From Cytobacillus oceanisediminis (GTDB lineage Bacteria; Bacillota; Bacilli; Bacillales; Cytobacillaceae), in assembly GCF_004366035.1 (NCBI RefSeq), contig NZ_SOEE01000008.1, positions 9,989 through 73,988 on the forward strand: a stretch of 64,000 bases of DNA, in the 5' to 3' direction. Below are positions 54,012 to 62,222 of the stretch, piece by piece. The first letter of the stretch is position 1, and each line of letters begins with the position of its first letter. A program made the translations under genes and the position numbers. The notes under the pieces are model-generated. The model did no database searches, was not told the origin of the DNA, and saw only the letters and a list, made by a program, of their open reading frames with translations.

Positions 54012-54929
54012 TTATGCTTCCTGGATTTCCTTTTCTCCCATAAGCTGCTTTTGCTTGGATGCGGCATTTACCTGCTCATCAGCATGATAGGAAGAGCGGA
54101 CAAGCGGGCCTGCTTCACAATGGCTGAATCCTTTGCTCATTGCAATGTCCTTCAGCTCCTGGAATTCTTCAGGTGAATAATATTTCAATACCTTAAGATG
54201 TTTCTTAGAAGGCTGCAAATATTGTCCAATTGTCATAATGTCTACATCATGAGCACGGAGATCATCCATTACTGCAATAATTTCCTCTTTTGTTTCGCCG
54301 AGCCCGATCATCAAGCTGGATTTTGTAGGGATATCCGGCTGCATTTCTTTTGCGCGCTTTAAAAATTCAAGAGAACGCTTATACTTCGCACGCGCTCTAA
54401 CTCTTGGAGTCAGACGCTCGACTGTTTCGATATTATGGTTAAGAATATCAGGACGGGCATCCATAAGCATTTTCAGGTTTTCATACACACCGCCCATGTC
54501 TGAAGGCAATACTTCAATTGTAGTGAACGGGCTTTTTCTCCTGATGGCACGGACCGTTTCTGCGAAAACAGCAGCACCGCCATCCTTTAAGTCATCTCTT
54601 GCTACCGCTGTTACAACCGCATGCTTTAAGTTCATGAGTGCAACAGAATCCGCCACTCGTTCTGGCTCCTGAAGATCCAATTCAGTCGGCAGGCCCGTTT
54701 TAACTGCACAAAAACGGCAGGCACGCGTACAAACATCCCCAAGAATCATGAACGTAGCAGTCCTTCTTACTGCCCAGCATTCATGAATGTTGGGACATTT
54801 AGCTTCTTCACAAACAGTATGCAGATTCTTTTCCCTCATCATTTTTTTAAGGCCAGTATAATTTTCATTTGTGTTTAACTTTATTTTCAGCCATTCCGGC
54901 TTTCGCAAGTACTCTTCTTTTTTGCTCAT
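54012..54929 (-). CDS. lipA: Lipoyl synthase
   Basis: A 305-residue radical SAM enzyme that inserts sulfur into octanoyl groups to make the lipoyl cofactor. The auxiliary cluster cysteines are in [12 protein letters not shown] (C40, C45, C51), the radical SAM cysteines in CTRACRFC (C67, C71, C74), and the C-terminal RSSYHA serine motif is present. I chose the ATG at 54929, 7 nt after AAGGAG; a much longer upstream frame reaching into the repeat is not supported. Confidence 0.97.
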   Translation of the reverse strand: MSKKEEYLRKPEWLKIKLNTNENYTGLKKMMREKNLHTVCEEAKCPNIHECWAVRRTATFMILGDVCTRACRFCAVKTGLPTELDLQEPERVADSVALMNLKHAVVTAVARDDLKDGGAAVFAETVRAIRRKSPFTTIEVLPSDMGGVYENLKMLMDARPDILNHNIETVERLTPRVRARAKYKRSLEFLKRAKEMQPDIPTKSSLMIGLGETKEEIIAVMDDLRAHDVDIMTIGQYLQPSKKHLKVLKYYSPEEFQELKDIAMSKGFSHCEAGPLVRSSYHADEQVNAASKQKQLMGEKEIQEA

Positions 54930-54963
54930 TTTCCCACTCCTTAAAAGACTGAAGCTAGACGTG

Positions 54964-55088
54964 TAGAAAAGCGGAGGCGCCTTGTTCACCCCCGACAAGC
55001 ACAAGACGAGCCTCACAGAAAGGCGTCCTTTGCCTTTTGGGGAGGATGGGCTTGTGACCTCGAGGGGGTAGGCGCTGGAGCTAGACAG
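54964..55088 (+). repeat. Dispersed hairpin repeat, long form
   Basis: Nearly identical to the 17025 copy: GTAGAAAAGCGGAGGCGCC ... GACAAGCACAAGACGAGCC ... GGGCTTGTGACCTCGAGGGGGT ... GGCGCTGGAGCTAGACAG. Same orientation. It lies between lipA and lytH. Confidence 0.9.
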
Positions 55089-55304
55089 TAATCTAATTTC
55101 AGAATTTATACATTCTTGCCAATTAAAAAAGCCAGTCATAAGCAAATTCCGACTAAGCTGATTAGGCTTCACCTGATGCCACTTTATCATAATGAATTGA
55201 AGAGGACAAGCCGAAGTTTCTGGTATTACCATTAATTGATATTTATTAAATTATCTATTCCTCACAAACTAAATAAGCAGACCATAAAAGAAGGGAGGAT
55301 TTCC

Positions 55305-56297
55305 GTGCGGATCTTATTTACCGCAGCTGCGGCCTTATCGTTTTTTCTGATTTCCTTATGCACAGTCAGCGCCCAGGAAAATCAAGCTGATGTATATAAA
55401 CAAAGAATGACCTTATATAAAAAAGTTGAAGCTGTTACGAACATTCCCTGGTATTACATAGCGGGGATTGATCAGTATGAACGGAATGTCCGGCAATCCA
55501 GAAGGGATATTCCCAAAGCTGAAGGCATTACAGGCATCTATTTCAAAACTGAAGAGTGGGCGGGGATCTTGAATCCAGATCCATCCGATGAGAATCCTGC
55601 ATCCATTCAATTTTTCAACGGAATAGGAATGGACGGGGACGGGGACGGAAAAGCCAGCTTGAAAAGTGATGAAGATGTTCTTCATTCCTTTGCCAATTTC
55701 CTTCTCTCCTATGGTACAGACCATGAAAATTTAAAAATTGGATTGTGGAATTATTATAAGCGTGATAAAGCTGTCGGCATCATTATCGGCAAAGCCCAGA
55801 TATATAAGCAGTTCGGCCGCCTTGATCTTGATGATCACGCCTTCCCTGTCCCCTTGAGGAGCAATTACAGCTACAGAAATACATGGGGTGACGCAAGAGG
55901 ATGGGGAGGAAGACGGATTCATGAGGGAACCGATATTTTCGCTGATTACGGGGTTCCCGTCCGGGCTACATCCTATGGAATAGTGGAAATGAAGGGCTGG
56001 AATAAATATGGCGGATGGAGAATCGGCATCCGTGATATTAATAACAACTACCATTATTTTGCCCACTTAAGCGGATTTGCAAAGGACCTCAGGGTTGGAC
56101 AAATTGTTGAACCTGGTATGATGATAGGAGGGGTAGGAAGCTCTGGCTATGGGCCTCCGGGTACATCAGGCAAATTCCCTCCCCATCTCCATTATGGCAT
56201 CTACAAAGACAATGGCTATACTGAGTGGTCCTATGATCCCTATCCTCATTTAAGATTATGGGAAAGACAGGATCGGATAAAAGCCAGGAAAAAATAA
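55305..56297 (+). CDS. lytH: Sporulation L-Ala-D-Glu endopeptidase LytH (M23)
   Basis: A 330-residue exported M23 metallopeptidase like B. subtilis LytH (YunA). N-terminal signal (about 1-22, VSAQ), a helical N-terminal domain, then M23: RIHEGTDIFADYGVPV (HxxxD) and HLHYGIY (HxH) for zinc. In B. subtilis it trims spore cortex muropeptides in the mother cell under sigma-K control. GTG at 55305, 6 nt after GGGAGG. I cannot confirm a sigma-K promoter. Confidence 0.92.
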   Translation: MRILFTAAAALSFFLISLCTVSAQENQADVYKQRMTLYKKVEAVTNIPWYYIAGIDQYERNVRQSRRDIPKAEGITGIYFKTEEWAGILNPDPSDENPASIQFFNGIGMDGDGDGKASLKSDEDVLHSFANFLLSYGTDHENLKIGLWNYYKRDKAVGIIIGKAQIYKQFGRLDLDDHAFPVPLRSNYSYRNTWGDARGWGGRRIHEGTDIFADYGVPVRATSYGIVEMKGWNKYGGWRIGIRDINNNYHYFAHLSGFAKDLRVGQIVEPGMMIGGVGSSGYGPPGTSGKFPPHLHYGIYKDNGYTEWSYDPYPHLRLWERQDRIKARKK

Positions 56298-56299
56298 AT

Positions 56300-56342
56300 A
56301 TGAATAAAGGACTGCCCTTTTAAACGGACAGTCCTTTGTTTA
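56300..56342. terminator. Bidirectional terminator after lytH
   Basis: Stem AAAGGACTG / CAGTCCTTTG with a loop of about 14 nt. Confidence 0.85.
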
Positions 56343-56344
56343 TA

Positions 56345-56452
56345 TTATTTAGCTTTTCTAGCTTTAGATACGGCATTTATGATACTTGCTGCAAGACCGC
56401 CCCAGATAATGAGCATCCCAACCACCATCATTGTAATTGCACTTCCAGACAT
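56345..56452 (-). CDS. MetS-like small subunit of the NSS transporter
   Basis: A 35-residue single-helix protein. Residues 6-28 form a transmembrane helix (AITMMVVGMLIIWGGLAASI) with a basic end. It starts inside the stop codon of the transporter (TAATG), behind AAGGAGG, so translation is coupled. This matches the small subunit of methionine/alanine NSS importers (MetPS type). Too short for normal ORF calling. Confidence 0.82.
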   Translation of the reverse strand: MSGSAITMMVVGMLIIWGGLAASIINAVSKARKAK

Positions 56453-57963
56453 TATTGAGATACCTCCTTCTTTTCAGGGATTTCAAGCGTATTTTTCTGC
56501 CATTTGATTGACATGAAGACAAAGCCCAGAATGATGGCTCCTATTGCAACACCCCATCCTGAATATAACAGGAAGCTGGTCGGGTAGCCTTCATAATTAT
56601 CCTTAATGTTTGTAATGATATTTTGAACCATCATGTAGCCTAAAACGATTGGGGTAATGAAGCCTAAGCAAACTCTCCACCAGCCGCCTAAGCGGATATC
56701 AGACATGCTATCCGCATGGTTTTGAAGGTTTTTAAGTTCTTTAAGCACCCAAGCTACAATGACAACCTCAACCAGGCCGGCAAGCGCCACACCGAATTGG
56801 TTGATGAAATAATCAGCCGCATCAAGGAAGTATAAGCCGCCCTGAGTAGCAAATAAGATGGAGATAACTGCCGATAAACCTCCGCCAAATAGAACAGCTT
56901 TTGTACGGGAAGTCTTGAATTTGTCCTGTACTCCAGCAACGAAAGTCTCAACGATAGAGATTAATGAAGATAATCCCGCAAGCACCAGACAGATAAAGAA
57001 CAGAGAGCCGAATAAGCCATTTAAGGCAGGGAATTCATTAATAATCTGCGGAAATACAACAAACGCCAAACCAACACCTGCCGTAACGACTTCACTGACC
57101 GGAACCCCAGCTTGGTTAGCCATAAATCCAAGTGCAGCGAATACTCCGATACCTGCTAGCAGTTCAAATCCTGAGTTAGCAAAACCAGTAATAAAGGCAT
57201 TATTAGTAATATCCGTCTTTTTAGGAAGGTAACTTGAGTATGTTACCATGATGGCGAAAGCAATGGATAAACTGAAGAAAATTTGCCCATAGGCTGCAAC
57301 CCATACTTTCGGGCTCGCAATCTGGCTCCAGTCAGGCTTGAAGAAAGCATCAAGTCCCTGTGCAGCGCCTTCTAAAGTTAATGCGCGAACAACAATAATA
57401 AAGAATAAAATAACAAGTGCAGGAATAAAGATTTTGTTCGCAATCTCAATACCTTTCTTAACACCTTTGAATAGAACACCCAGTGTGATAACCCACGTAA
57501 TGACTAATGGAATGAATACGCCTGGAACGATTGACCCAACCTGGCCAGGAGCTTCAGCTAAGTTAAGGTAGCTTCCAAATAAGAAACCTTCCGGATCATC
57601 TCCCCATTTTAAGCTGAATGAAAAGCCAGCAAATGACATAGCCCAAGCAATAATTACGGCATAATAAGTTGAGATGACAAATGATACGGCAACCTGCCAC
57701 CAGCCAAGCCACTCGTACTTTTTACTGAGTCTTGCATAAGAAAGCGGTGCTGACCCCCGGTATTTATGGCCGATCGTAAACTCCATGACCAGCAAAGGAA
57801 TCCCCGCCGTTAATAATGCAAATAAGTATGGAAAGAAGAACGCTCCTCCTCCATTTTCATAGGCCACTGCCGGGAATCGCCAGATGTTTCCCAAGCCGAC
57901 AGCCGACCCTACAGCAGCTAAAATAAAGCCTGCCCTTGTACCCCACTGCGGACGATTATCCAT
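56452..57963 (-). CDS. Neurotransmitter:sodium symporter (NSS) family transporter
   Basis: A 503-residue membrane protein with about twelve helices, an NSS/LeuT-fold importer. Family motifs: WGTRAGFILAAVGSAVGLGNIWRFPAVAYENGGGAFFFPYL, GKVWVAAYGQIFFSLSIAFAIMVTY, and the later sodium-binding segment. Bacterial partners with a MetS-like subunit import methionine or alanine, so amino acid uptake is likely. The small subunit overlaps its stop. ATG at 57963 with AGGGGGT upstream. Start is 461 bp from the divergent stress gene. Confidence 0.92.
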   Translation of the reverse strand: MDNRPQWGTRAGFILAAVGSAVGLGNIWRFPAVAYENGGGAFFFPYLFALLTAGIPLLVMEFTIGHKYRGSAPLSYARLSKKYEWLGWWQVAVSFVISTYYAVIIAWAMSFAGFSFSLKWGDDPEGFLFGSYLNLAEAPGQVGSIVPGVFIPLVITWVITLGVLFKGVKKGIEIANKIFIPALVILFFIIVVRALTLEGAAQGLDAFFKPDWSQIASPKVWVAAYGQIFFSLSIAFAIMVTYSSYLPKKTDITNNAFITGFANSGFELLAGIGVFAALGFMANQAGVPVSEVVTAGVGLAFVVFPQIINEFPALNGLFGSLFFICLVLAGLSSLISIVETFVAGVQDKFKTSRTKAVLFGGGLSAVISILFATQGGLYFLDAADYFINQFGVALAGLVEVVIVAWVLKELKNLQNHADSMSDIRLGGWWRVCLGFITPIVLGYMMVQNIITNIKDNYEGYPTSFLLYSGWGVAIGAIILGFVFMSIKWQKNTLEIPEKKEVSQ

Positions 57964-58424
57964 AGTATTTCCTACCCCCTGTAAATATTCCCAATTAAAA
58001 AGAACAATGGGAACTTTTTATATTTTCAGATAATTAAATCTAACTAAGCCTAGTATAGCTAGTTTTTGATAATCTGTCAAAACATTATTTTAGGCATAAT
58101 AATATTTTTCAAAATAATATGTTTTAACACACTGCTAGAGTAAAGCAACTAAGAATATTGATATACTCCTATTTTGATTTCATTTGAAATCCACTTACCA
58201 AGAGTTATTTCACCAAAGCTGATCAATTCATTATTTGTCCTCACCTCCTTAGTAAAATTTATTCTCAAAAGCTAAAAACTTTCGCGATTTATTCAGAAAA
58301 TTCTAAATAAAATTGACGTAATGCCAAAATTAACCTTGTTTGGTTTTCCAGGTCCCGGGAATATAACCAGTGTGCTTAACCATTACCAAATTTAGCATAA
58401 AGCATTACAGAGGAGGTTTTACAA
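57964..58424. other. 461-bp region between the NSS transporter and the ysnF-like gene
   Basis: It holds a consensus SD on the minus strand (58241-58250, see findings), an imperfect CodY-like box (58288-58302) and a sigma-B-like promoter (58338-58362) for the stress gene. No gene is supported. Confidence 0.6.
58338..58362 (+). promoter_or_regulatory. Sigma-B-like promoter for the stress-protein gene
   Basis: GTTTGG-N13-GGGAAT against the sigma-B consensus GTTTAA-N12-14-GGGTAT: 4 of 6 and 5 of 6 bases. It is 62 bp before the ATG. The protein family is often in the general stress regulon. Confidence 0.55.
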
Positions 58425-59306
58425 ATGGATGCCAATATTATCGGAGTTTATAATTCACAAAGGGAAGTAGTAAATGCCATTCAAGAACTGCAAAATGACG
58501 GATACCCTGTTCAGGATCTATCCATCATTGGGCAGACAGAACACCTGGATACGTCTCTTGAAGATAAAACCGGTGTTCATACAGAGACCTTCGAGACTAA
58601 AGATAGAGACAGCGGTGAAAGCGCGGGATTCTTAAATAGTCTGGCATCATGGTTTGATGATGATCGTATGAGCAGCGACTCTGCAGGTGAAAAGTTCAGG
58701 GAACTGGGCATGACAGATGATGAAGCACGCAAGTATGAAACTTATGTCAACGAGGGAAAAATCATTTTATACAGCGATCGAATAGATACTGCAACAGGCT
58801 TTACCAATGCCGGAACGGCTGAAGCCAATGTGGACAGCACTTACACTGGGGGATATAGCCAGCAGAGAAAACCCGCTGAAGAAGATGAACAATCATTAAA
58901 ACTTCGGGAAGAACAGCTGGATGTGTCAAAAGAACGTGTTCAAGCCGGAGAGGTTGAAATCCATAAAGACGTTGTGGAAGAACAAAAAGCAATTAATGTA
59001 CCTGTAGAGCATGAAGAAGTGTATGTAGAAAGAAGAAAAGTGGATGATCAAACTGGTGCAAGCACCTCACCTATATCAGATGAGGAAACAATCAGGATCC
59101 CAATTACAGAAGAGCGTGTAGAAGTCTCCAAAAAGCCCGTTGTCACTGAAGAGATTATCGTAGGCAAACGGGAAGTTCAGGAAACGCAGCAGGTTAAAGA
59201 AAATCTTAAGAAAGAAGAAGTACATCTTGAAGGCGGCCGTGAATATGTTACTGACGATGAAGACTTAAATCGTTCTCTTAATGGAAGAAATAATGACAAC
59301 CTATAA
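58425..59306 (+). CDS. YsnF/AvaK-type stress protein (YflT + DUF2382 domains)
   Basis: A 293-residue acidic, hydrophilic protein. N-terminal YflT/general stress protein 17M-like domain (ANIIGVYNSQREVVNAIQELQNDGYPVQDLSIIG), then a linker, then DUF2382/YsnF repeats of Lys-Glu-Val type (LREEQLDVSKERVQAGEVEIHKDVVEE and RIPITEERVEVSKKPVV). The sequence suggests a general stress protein of unknown mechanism. ATG at 58425 after GAGGAGG. It has a sigma-B-like promoter. Confidence 0.85.
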   Translation: MDANIIGVYNSQREVVNAIQELQNDGYPVQDLSIIGQTEHLDTSLEDKTGVHTETFETKDRDSGESAGFLNSLASWFDDDRMSSDSAGEKFRELGMTDDEARKYETYVNEGKIILYSDRIDTATGFTNAGTAEANVDSTYTGGYSQQRKPAEEDEQSLKLREEQLDVSKERVQAGEVEIHKDVVEEQKAINVPVEHEEVYVERRKVDDQTGASTSPISDEETIRIPITEERVEVSKKPVVTEEIIVGKREVQETQQVKENLKKEEVHLEGGREYVTDDEDLNRSLNGRNNDNL

Positions 59307-59340
59307 TTAAAAGGGTCCCTTCCGGGGGACCCCTTTTATA
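59306..59340 (+). terminator. Terminator of the stress-protein gene
   Basis: AAAAGGGTCCC / GGGACCCCTTTT. Confidence 0.85.
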
Positions 59341-59353
59341 ATGATGAATGAAC

Positions 59354-59396
59354 ACAAAAAAAGGCCTTCTCAAAGAGAAAGCCTTTTTCTATAGGT
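59354..59396 (-). terminator. Terminator of the NhaC-family gene
   Basis: On the minus strand AAAAAGGCTTTCTC / GAGAAGGCCTTTTTTT, next to the gene's stop. Confidence 0.88.
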
Positions 59397-60974
59397 TTAA
59401 CTAGCCCTATTTTCCTGCCAGGCTTCTTTTTTGCCACGGCCAAGGAAAGCAAATGCCGCTACAAGAACAGCCACTGTAAGTAATGCGATAGCAGTGCTGC
59501 CAGTAAACCCGACGATTAAATAACCAATAGCTGCGATCCCTGCTGAAATCAAGGCATATGGAAGCTGAGTCATCACATGGTCTATATGGTTACAGCCTGC
59601 CCCAGTTGAGGAAAGAATCGTTGTATCGGAAATCGGTGAACAATGATCTCCGAAAACCGCTCCAGCAAGGACAGCTGACATAGCCGGCAATAACAGCGTG
59701 ATATCCGTTGCTGCAGCAATGTCTCCAGCAATCGGAAGCAGGATGCCGAAAGATCCCCATGAAGTTCCCGTACTAAAAGCCATAATGCCTGCTATGACAA
59801 AGAGTAAAAATGGAAGCCAGGAAGTGCTCATATTGGAGCTTTCCACAATACCAGCCAAATATTTTCCAGTTTCCAGACGGCCGATCAAATCAACAATCGC
59901 CCAGGCAAACAGTAAGATATAAACAGCTGGAAGCATGGATTTAATGCCTTCCCATACCCCTGCTCCAAAAACATTTGCGTTAACTCCTTTTAAAACATAT
60001 GCCTGTCGAAGGAATAATGCAATAGAGACAAACAAACCAATTAGGCCACCAAGGATAAGAGACTTTGAAACATCTGTGTTTTCAAAGATTTGCAGTAGCG
60101 TCGCATCTCCTTCAACCGCTTGGGATCCCGTCCAAAGCATTGCACCTACTGTACCAATGACAAGGGCAATAATCGGATACACAAGATCCCCAACCGATCC
60201 TTTTGAACTTGTTGGAAGGTCGTCTTTGAGTTCACCAGGTGCAGGCTTCTCAGGATCCATTACAAGCCCCTCTTCAACTGCACGCTTCTCATGAACCTTC
60301 ATTGGCCCAATTTCCATGCCTCTTAATGCTACAATAAACACAATAGCAAGTGTAGTCCATACATAAAGATTCATTGGGATCATTTGAATGAATGCCGAGA
60401 AAGCGGAATACTCGGTCACATTATGGGCAGCAAGGATAGTTCCAATCAGCGCAATAATATATGCTCCCCAGCTTGATACTGGAGAAACCACACAAACAGG
60501 TGCTGAAGTCGAATCAATCAAATAAGCAAGTTTCGCCCGGGATACACGCTGGCGGTCTGTAATCGGTCGTGAAATCTGGCCGACTGCCAGAGCATTGAAA
60601 TAGTCGTCAATGAATATGATAATACCTAAAACAGCTCCGACAATCTGTGCGCCTGCACGGGTCTTGACACGCTTCATCGCCCATTCTCCAAATGCGCGGC
60701 TTCCGCCTGAAATAGATATAAATGCAGTAATAACTCCTAATACAAGCAAGAATAGAATAATATATACATTCCAGGTGTTCAGCTCTCCGTCTGAAACAAA
60801 AATTCCCTTTACAGCATCCCAAATGATGCTGAATGTTTCTGTGATGCTAAATTCAGCCAGCAATAATGCGGCTGTGACGATCCCCACTCCCAATGACAGC
60901 AATACGCGCCTGGTCAGGATAACCATGGCGATTGCTACCAAAGGCGGCAGCAGGGAGAAAATCGTGTTTGCCAT
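59397..60974 (-). CDS. NhaC-family transporter under a lysine riboswitch, likely lysine transporter
   Basis: A 525-residue membrane protein with about thirteen helices. It belongs to the NhaC Na+/H+ antiporter superfamily; a DDYFNALAVGQISRPITDR stretch and GTSWGSFGILLPIAGDIA and VFGDHCSPISDTTILSST motifs are present. The 5' leader (61070-61340) is a lysine riboswitch with terminator, so the transcript is made when lysine is scarce. NhaC-superfamily members linked to lysine riboswitches are predicted lysine importers (LysW). I infer lysine uptake; antiport of Na+ cannot be ruled out. ATG at 60974 after AGGAGG. Confidence 0.88.
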   Translation of the reverse strand: MANTIFSLLPPLVAIAMVILTRRVLLSLGVGIVTAALLLAEFSITETFSIIWDAVKGIFVSDGELNTWNVYIILFLLVLGVITAFISISGGSRAFGEWAMKRVKTRAGAQIVGAVLGIIIFIDDYFNALAVGQISRPITDRQRVSRAKLAYLIDSTSAPVCVVSPVSSWGAYIIALIGTILAAHNVTEYSAFSAFIQMIPMNLYVWTTLAIVFIVALRGMEIGPMKVHEKRAVEEGLVMDPEKPAPGELKDDLPTSSKGSVGDLVYPIIALVIGTVGAMLWTGSQAVEGDATLLQIFENTDVSKSLILGGLIGLFVSIALFLRQAYVLKGVNANVFGAGVWEGIKSMLPAVYILLFAWAIVDLIGRLETGKYLAGIVESSNMSTSWLPFLLFVIAGIMAFSTGTSWGSFGILLPIAGDIAAATDITLLLPAMSAVLAGAVFGDHCSPISDTTILSSTGAGCNHIDHVMTQLPYALISAGIAAIGYLIVGFTGSTAIALLTVAVLVAAFAFLGRGKKEAWQENRAS

Positions 60975-61069
60975 TACTTGTCCTCCTCTTGTTTTTTTGG
61001 ATCACTCCATTAAAGGCGTGTCCGTTTTTCAATCAGGGGAACAACAAGGATGATGACAGAGTCAAAATA

Positions 61070-61340
61070 AAAAAAGAGTAACGATAGAGAAAAATCTATC
61101 ATTACTCTTTTGAAGTAATTAGTTTCTCCATCACGATCTGTAGCTCCCCATTATGAAGGCTTTGACAAAGTATATTCATACTTTCCCCTCATAATGACAG
61201 TGTTACTCCTATTTGAAGTAACCCCAGCAAGATTAGTTCTGACTCACTAATCATGCTTCGGCAACATTCCCTTTCGGCTGCGGTCTTAGTTGTCATCCTC
61301 GCACAGCGTACTCTTGAATCTTGCGCCTCTACCCCATCGG
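61070..61340 (-). ncRNA. Lysine riboswitch (L box) with transcription terminator
   Basis: On the minus strand from 61340: GGGGTAGAGGCGC, AAGAGTACG, a GCCGAAG internal loop, CTGGGG, ACTGTCAT and a closing GGGGAGCTAC, in the order and spacing of the lysine aptamer. It ends near 61138. The downstream expression platform is AGAGTAATGATAG / CTATCGTTACTCTTTTTTT (61071-61115), with ATTACTTC of the preceding strand as antiterminator. Gene controlled: the NhaC-family transporter. Confidence 0.9.
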
Positions 61341-61404
61341 ATATGATAAGGTTTTTATGAAATTATATTGAAATTTTATCAAAATACTAATCTATTTGCA
61401 AGTG

Positions 61405-62151
61405 TTATTGGCCGGCCGGTATTTCTATTGAAGGTGAGGTGCCCCCTCCGCCATTGTAAAATTGCGGGACCTTTCCCGGGTAAATGCCATAAGCGGCCAG
61501 TACATCCTCCTGTACAGTGATAATTTTAGTGGCAAAGGGAATAATGATTTGAACCTGCACATCCAGACGGACCAGTACCTTTACTTCAACATTATTAATG
61601 CCGTGATCCTTTGTTTCAGTTATAAAATTGGAGGTAACAGATCCAACTGCATTAAATTTTACCGGTATCCGGGGACCCAAGTTTCCGAGGAGCGCATTAT
61701 TGGTTGCCTGGCCAAGCGGCACGTAATAAACAATTCCATTTGTATTCTGCATTTGTTCCGTGTTAATTTCCACGTCTGTAAAGGACTCCAATGCATCCAA
61801 ATCGCCCTTTTCCGCCTTTTTAATATTATCCTGAACCAGTTCGGTTACTTCCGCTTTGACCCTGTTCAGCTTTTCCACATTAATGCTGACAACACCGCTT
61901 TCACTTGCTTCAAACATATCTTCCAAATCCATCACATTGGTAATTTTTTTATTAATCGCATTGTTTATCACCAATGATGCGATTTTCCTTGTCTGTGAAT
62001 CGGCATAGCTCATGAGTGTGGGCTTTAGCCCTTCGTTGATAATCCATAGGCCGGCAGCTGTTGAGATGACGAAAAATATAAAGGTCAATAGAAATACATA
62101 ACGAAATGGCAGAGGACCTTTCCGGGGCAGCCGGCCGCGAAATTTTGCCAA
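61405..62151 (-). CDS. yunB: Sporulation protein YunB
   Basis: A 248-residue protein of the YunB family. N-terminal transmembrane segment (about 17-38, RYVFLLTFIFFVISTAAGLWII), then an extracytoplasmic domain with LVINNAINKKI, TEQMQNTNGIVYYVPLGQATNNALLGNLGPRIPVKFNAVGSVTSNF. In B. subtilis it is needed for normal sporulation and is in the sigma-E regulon. ATG at 62151 after AAAGGGGGGA. Position between the lyt/yun genes fits. Confidence 0.92.
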   Translation of the reverse strand: MAKFRGRLPRKGPLPFRYVFLLTFIFFVISTAAGLWIINEGLKPTLMSYADSQTRKIASLVINNAINKKITNVMDLEDMFEASESGVVSINVEKLNRVKAEVTELVQDNIKKAEKGDLDALESFTDVEINTEQMQNTNGIVYYVPLGQATNNALLGNLGPRIPVKFNAVGSVTSNFITETKDHGINNVEVKVLVRLDVQVQIIIPFATKIITVQEDVLAAYGIYPGKVPQFYNGGGGTSPSIEIPAGQ

Positions 62152-62222
62152 AACAAATCCCCCCTTTACAAGCTATATGTATGCTGTAAAGGAGGGAACT
62201 AGGCTCAAAAATCCAAAATAGT

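Noticed and set aside
54930-55232. Longer start for lipA reaching into the repeat
   Set aside because: No ribosome binding site; the family start with AAGGAG at 54929 is clear and the extension reads through the hairpin repeat.
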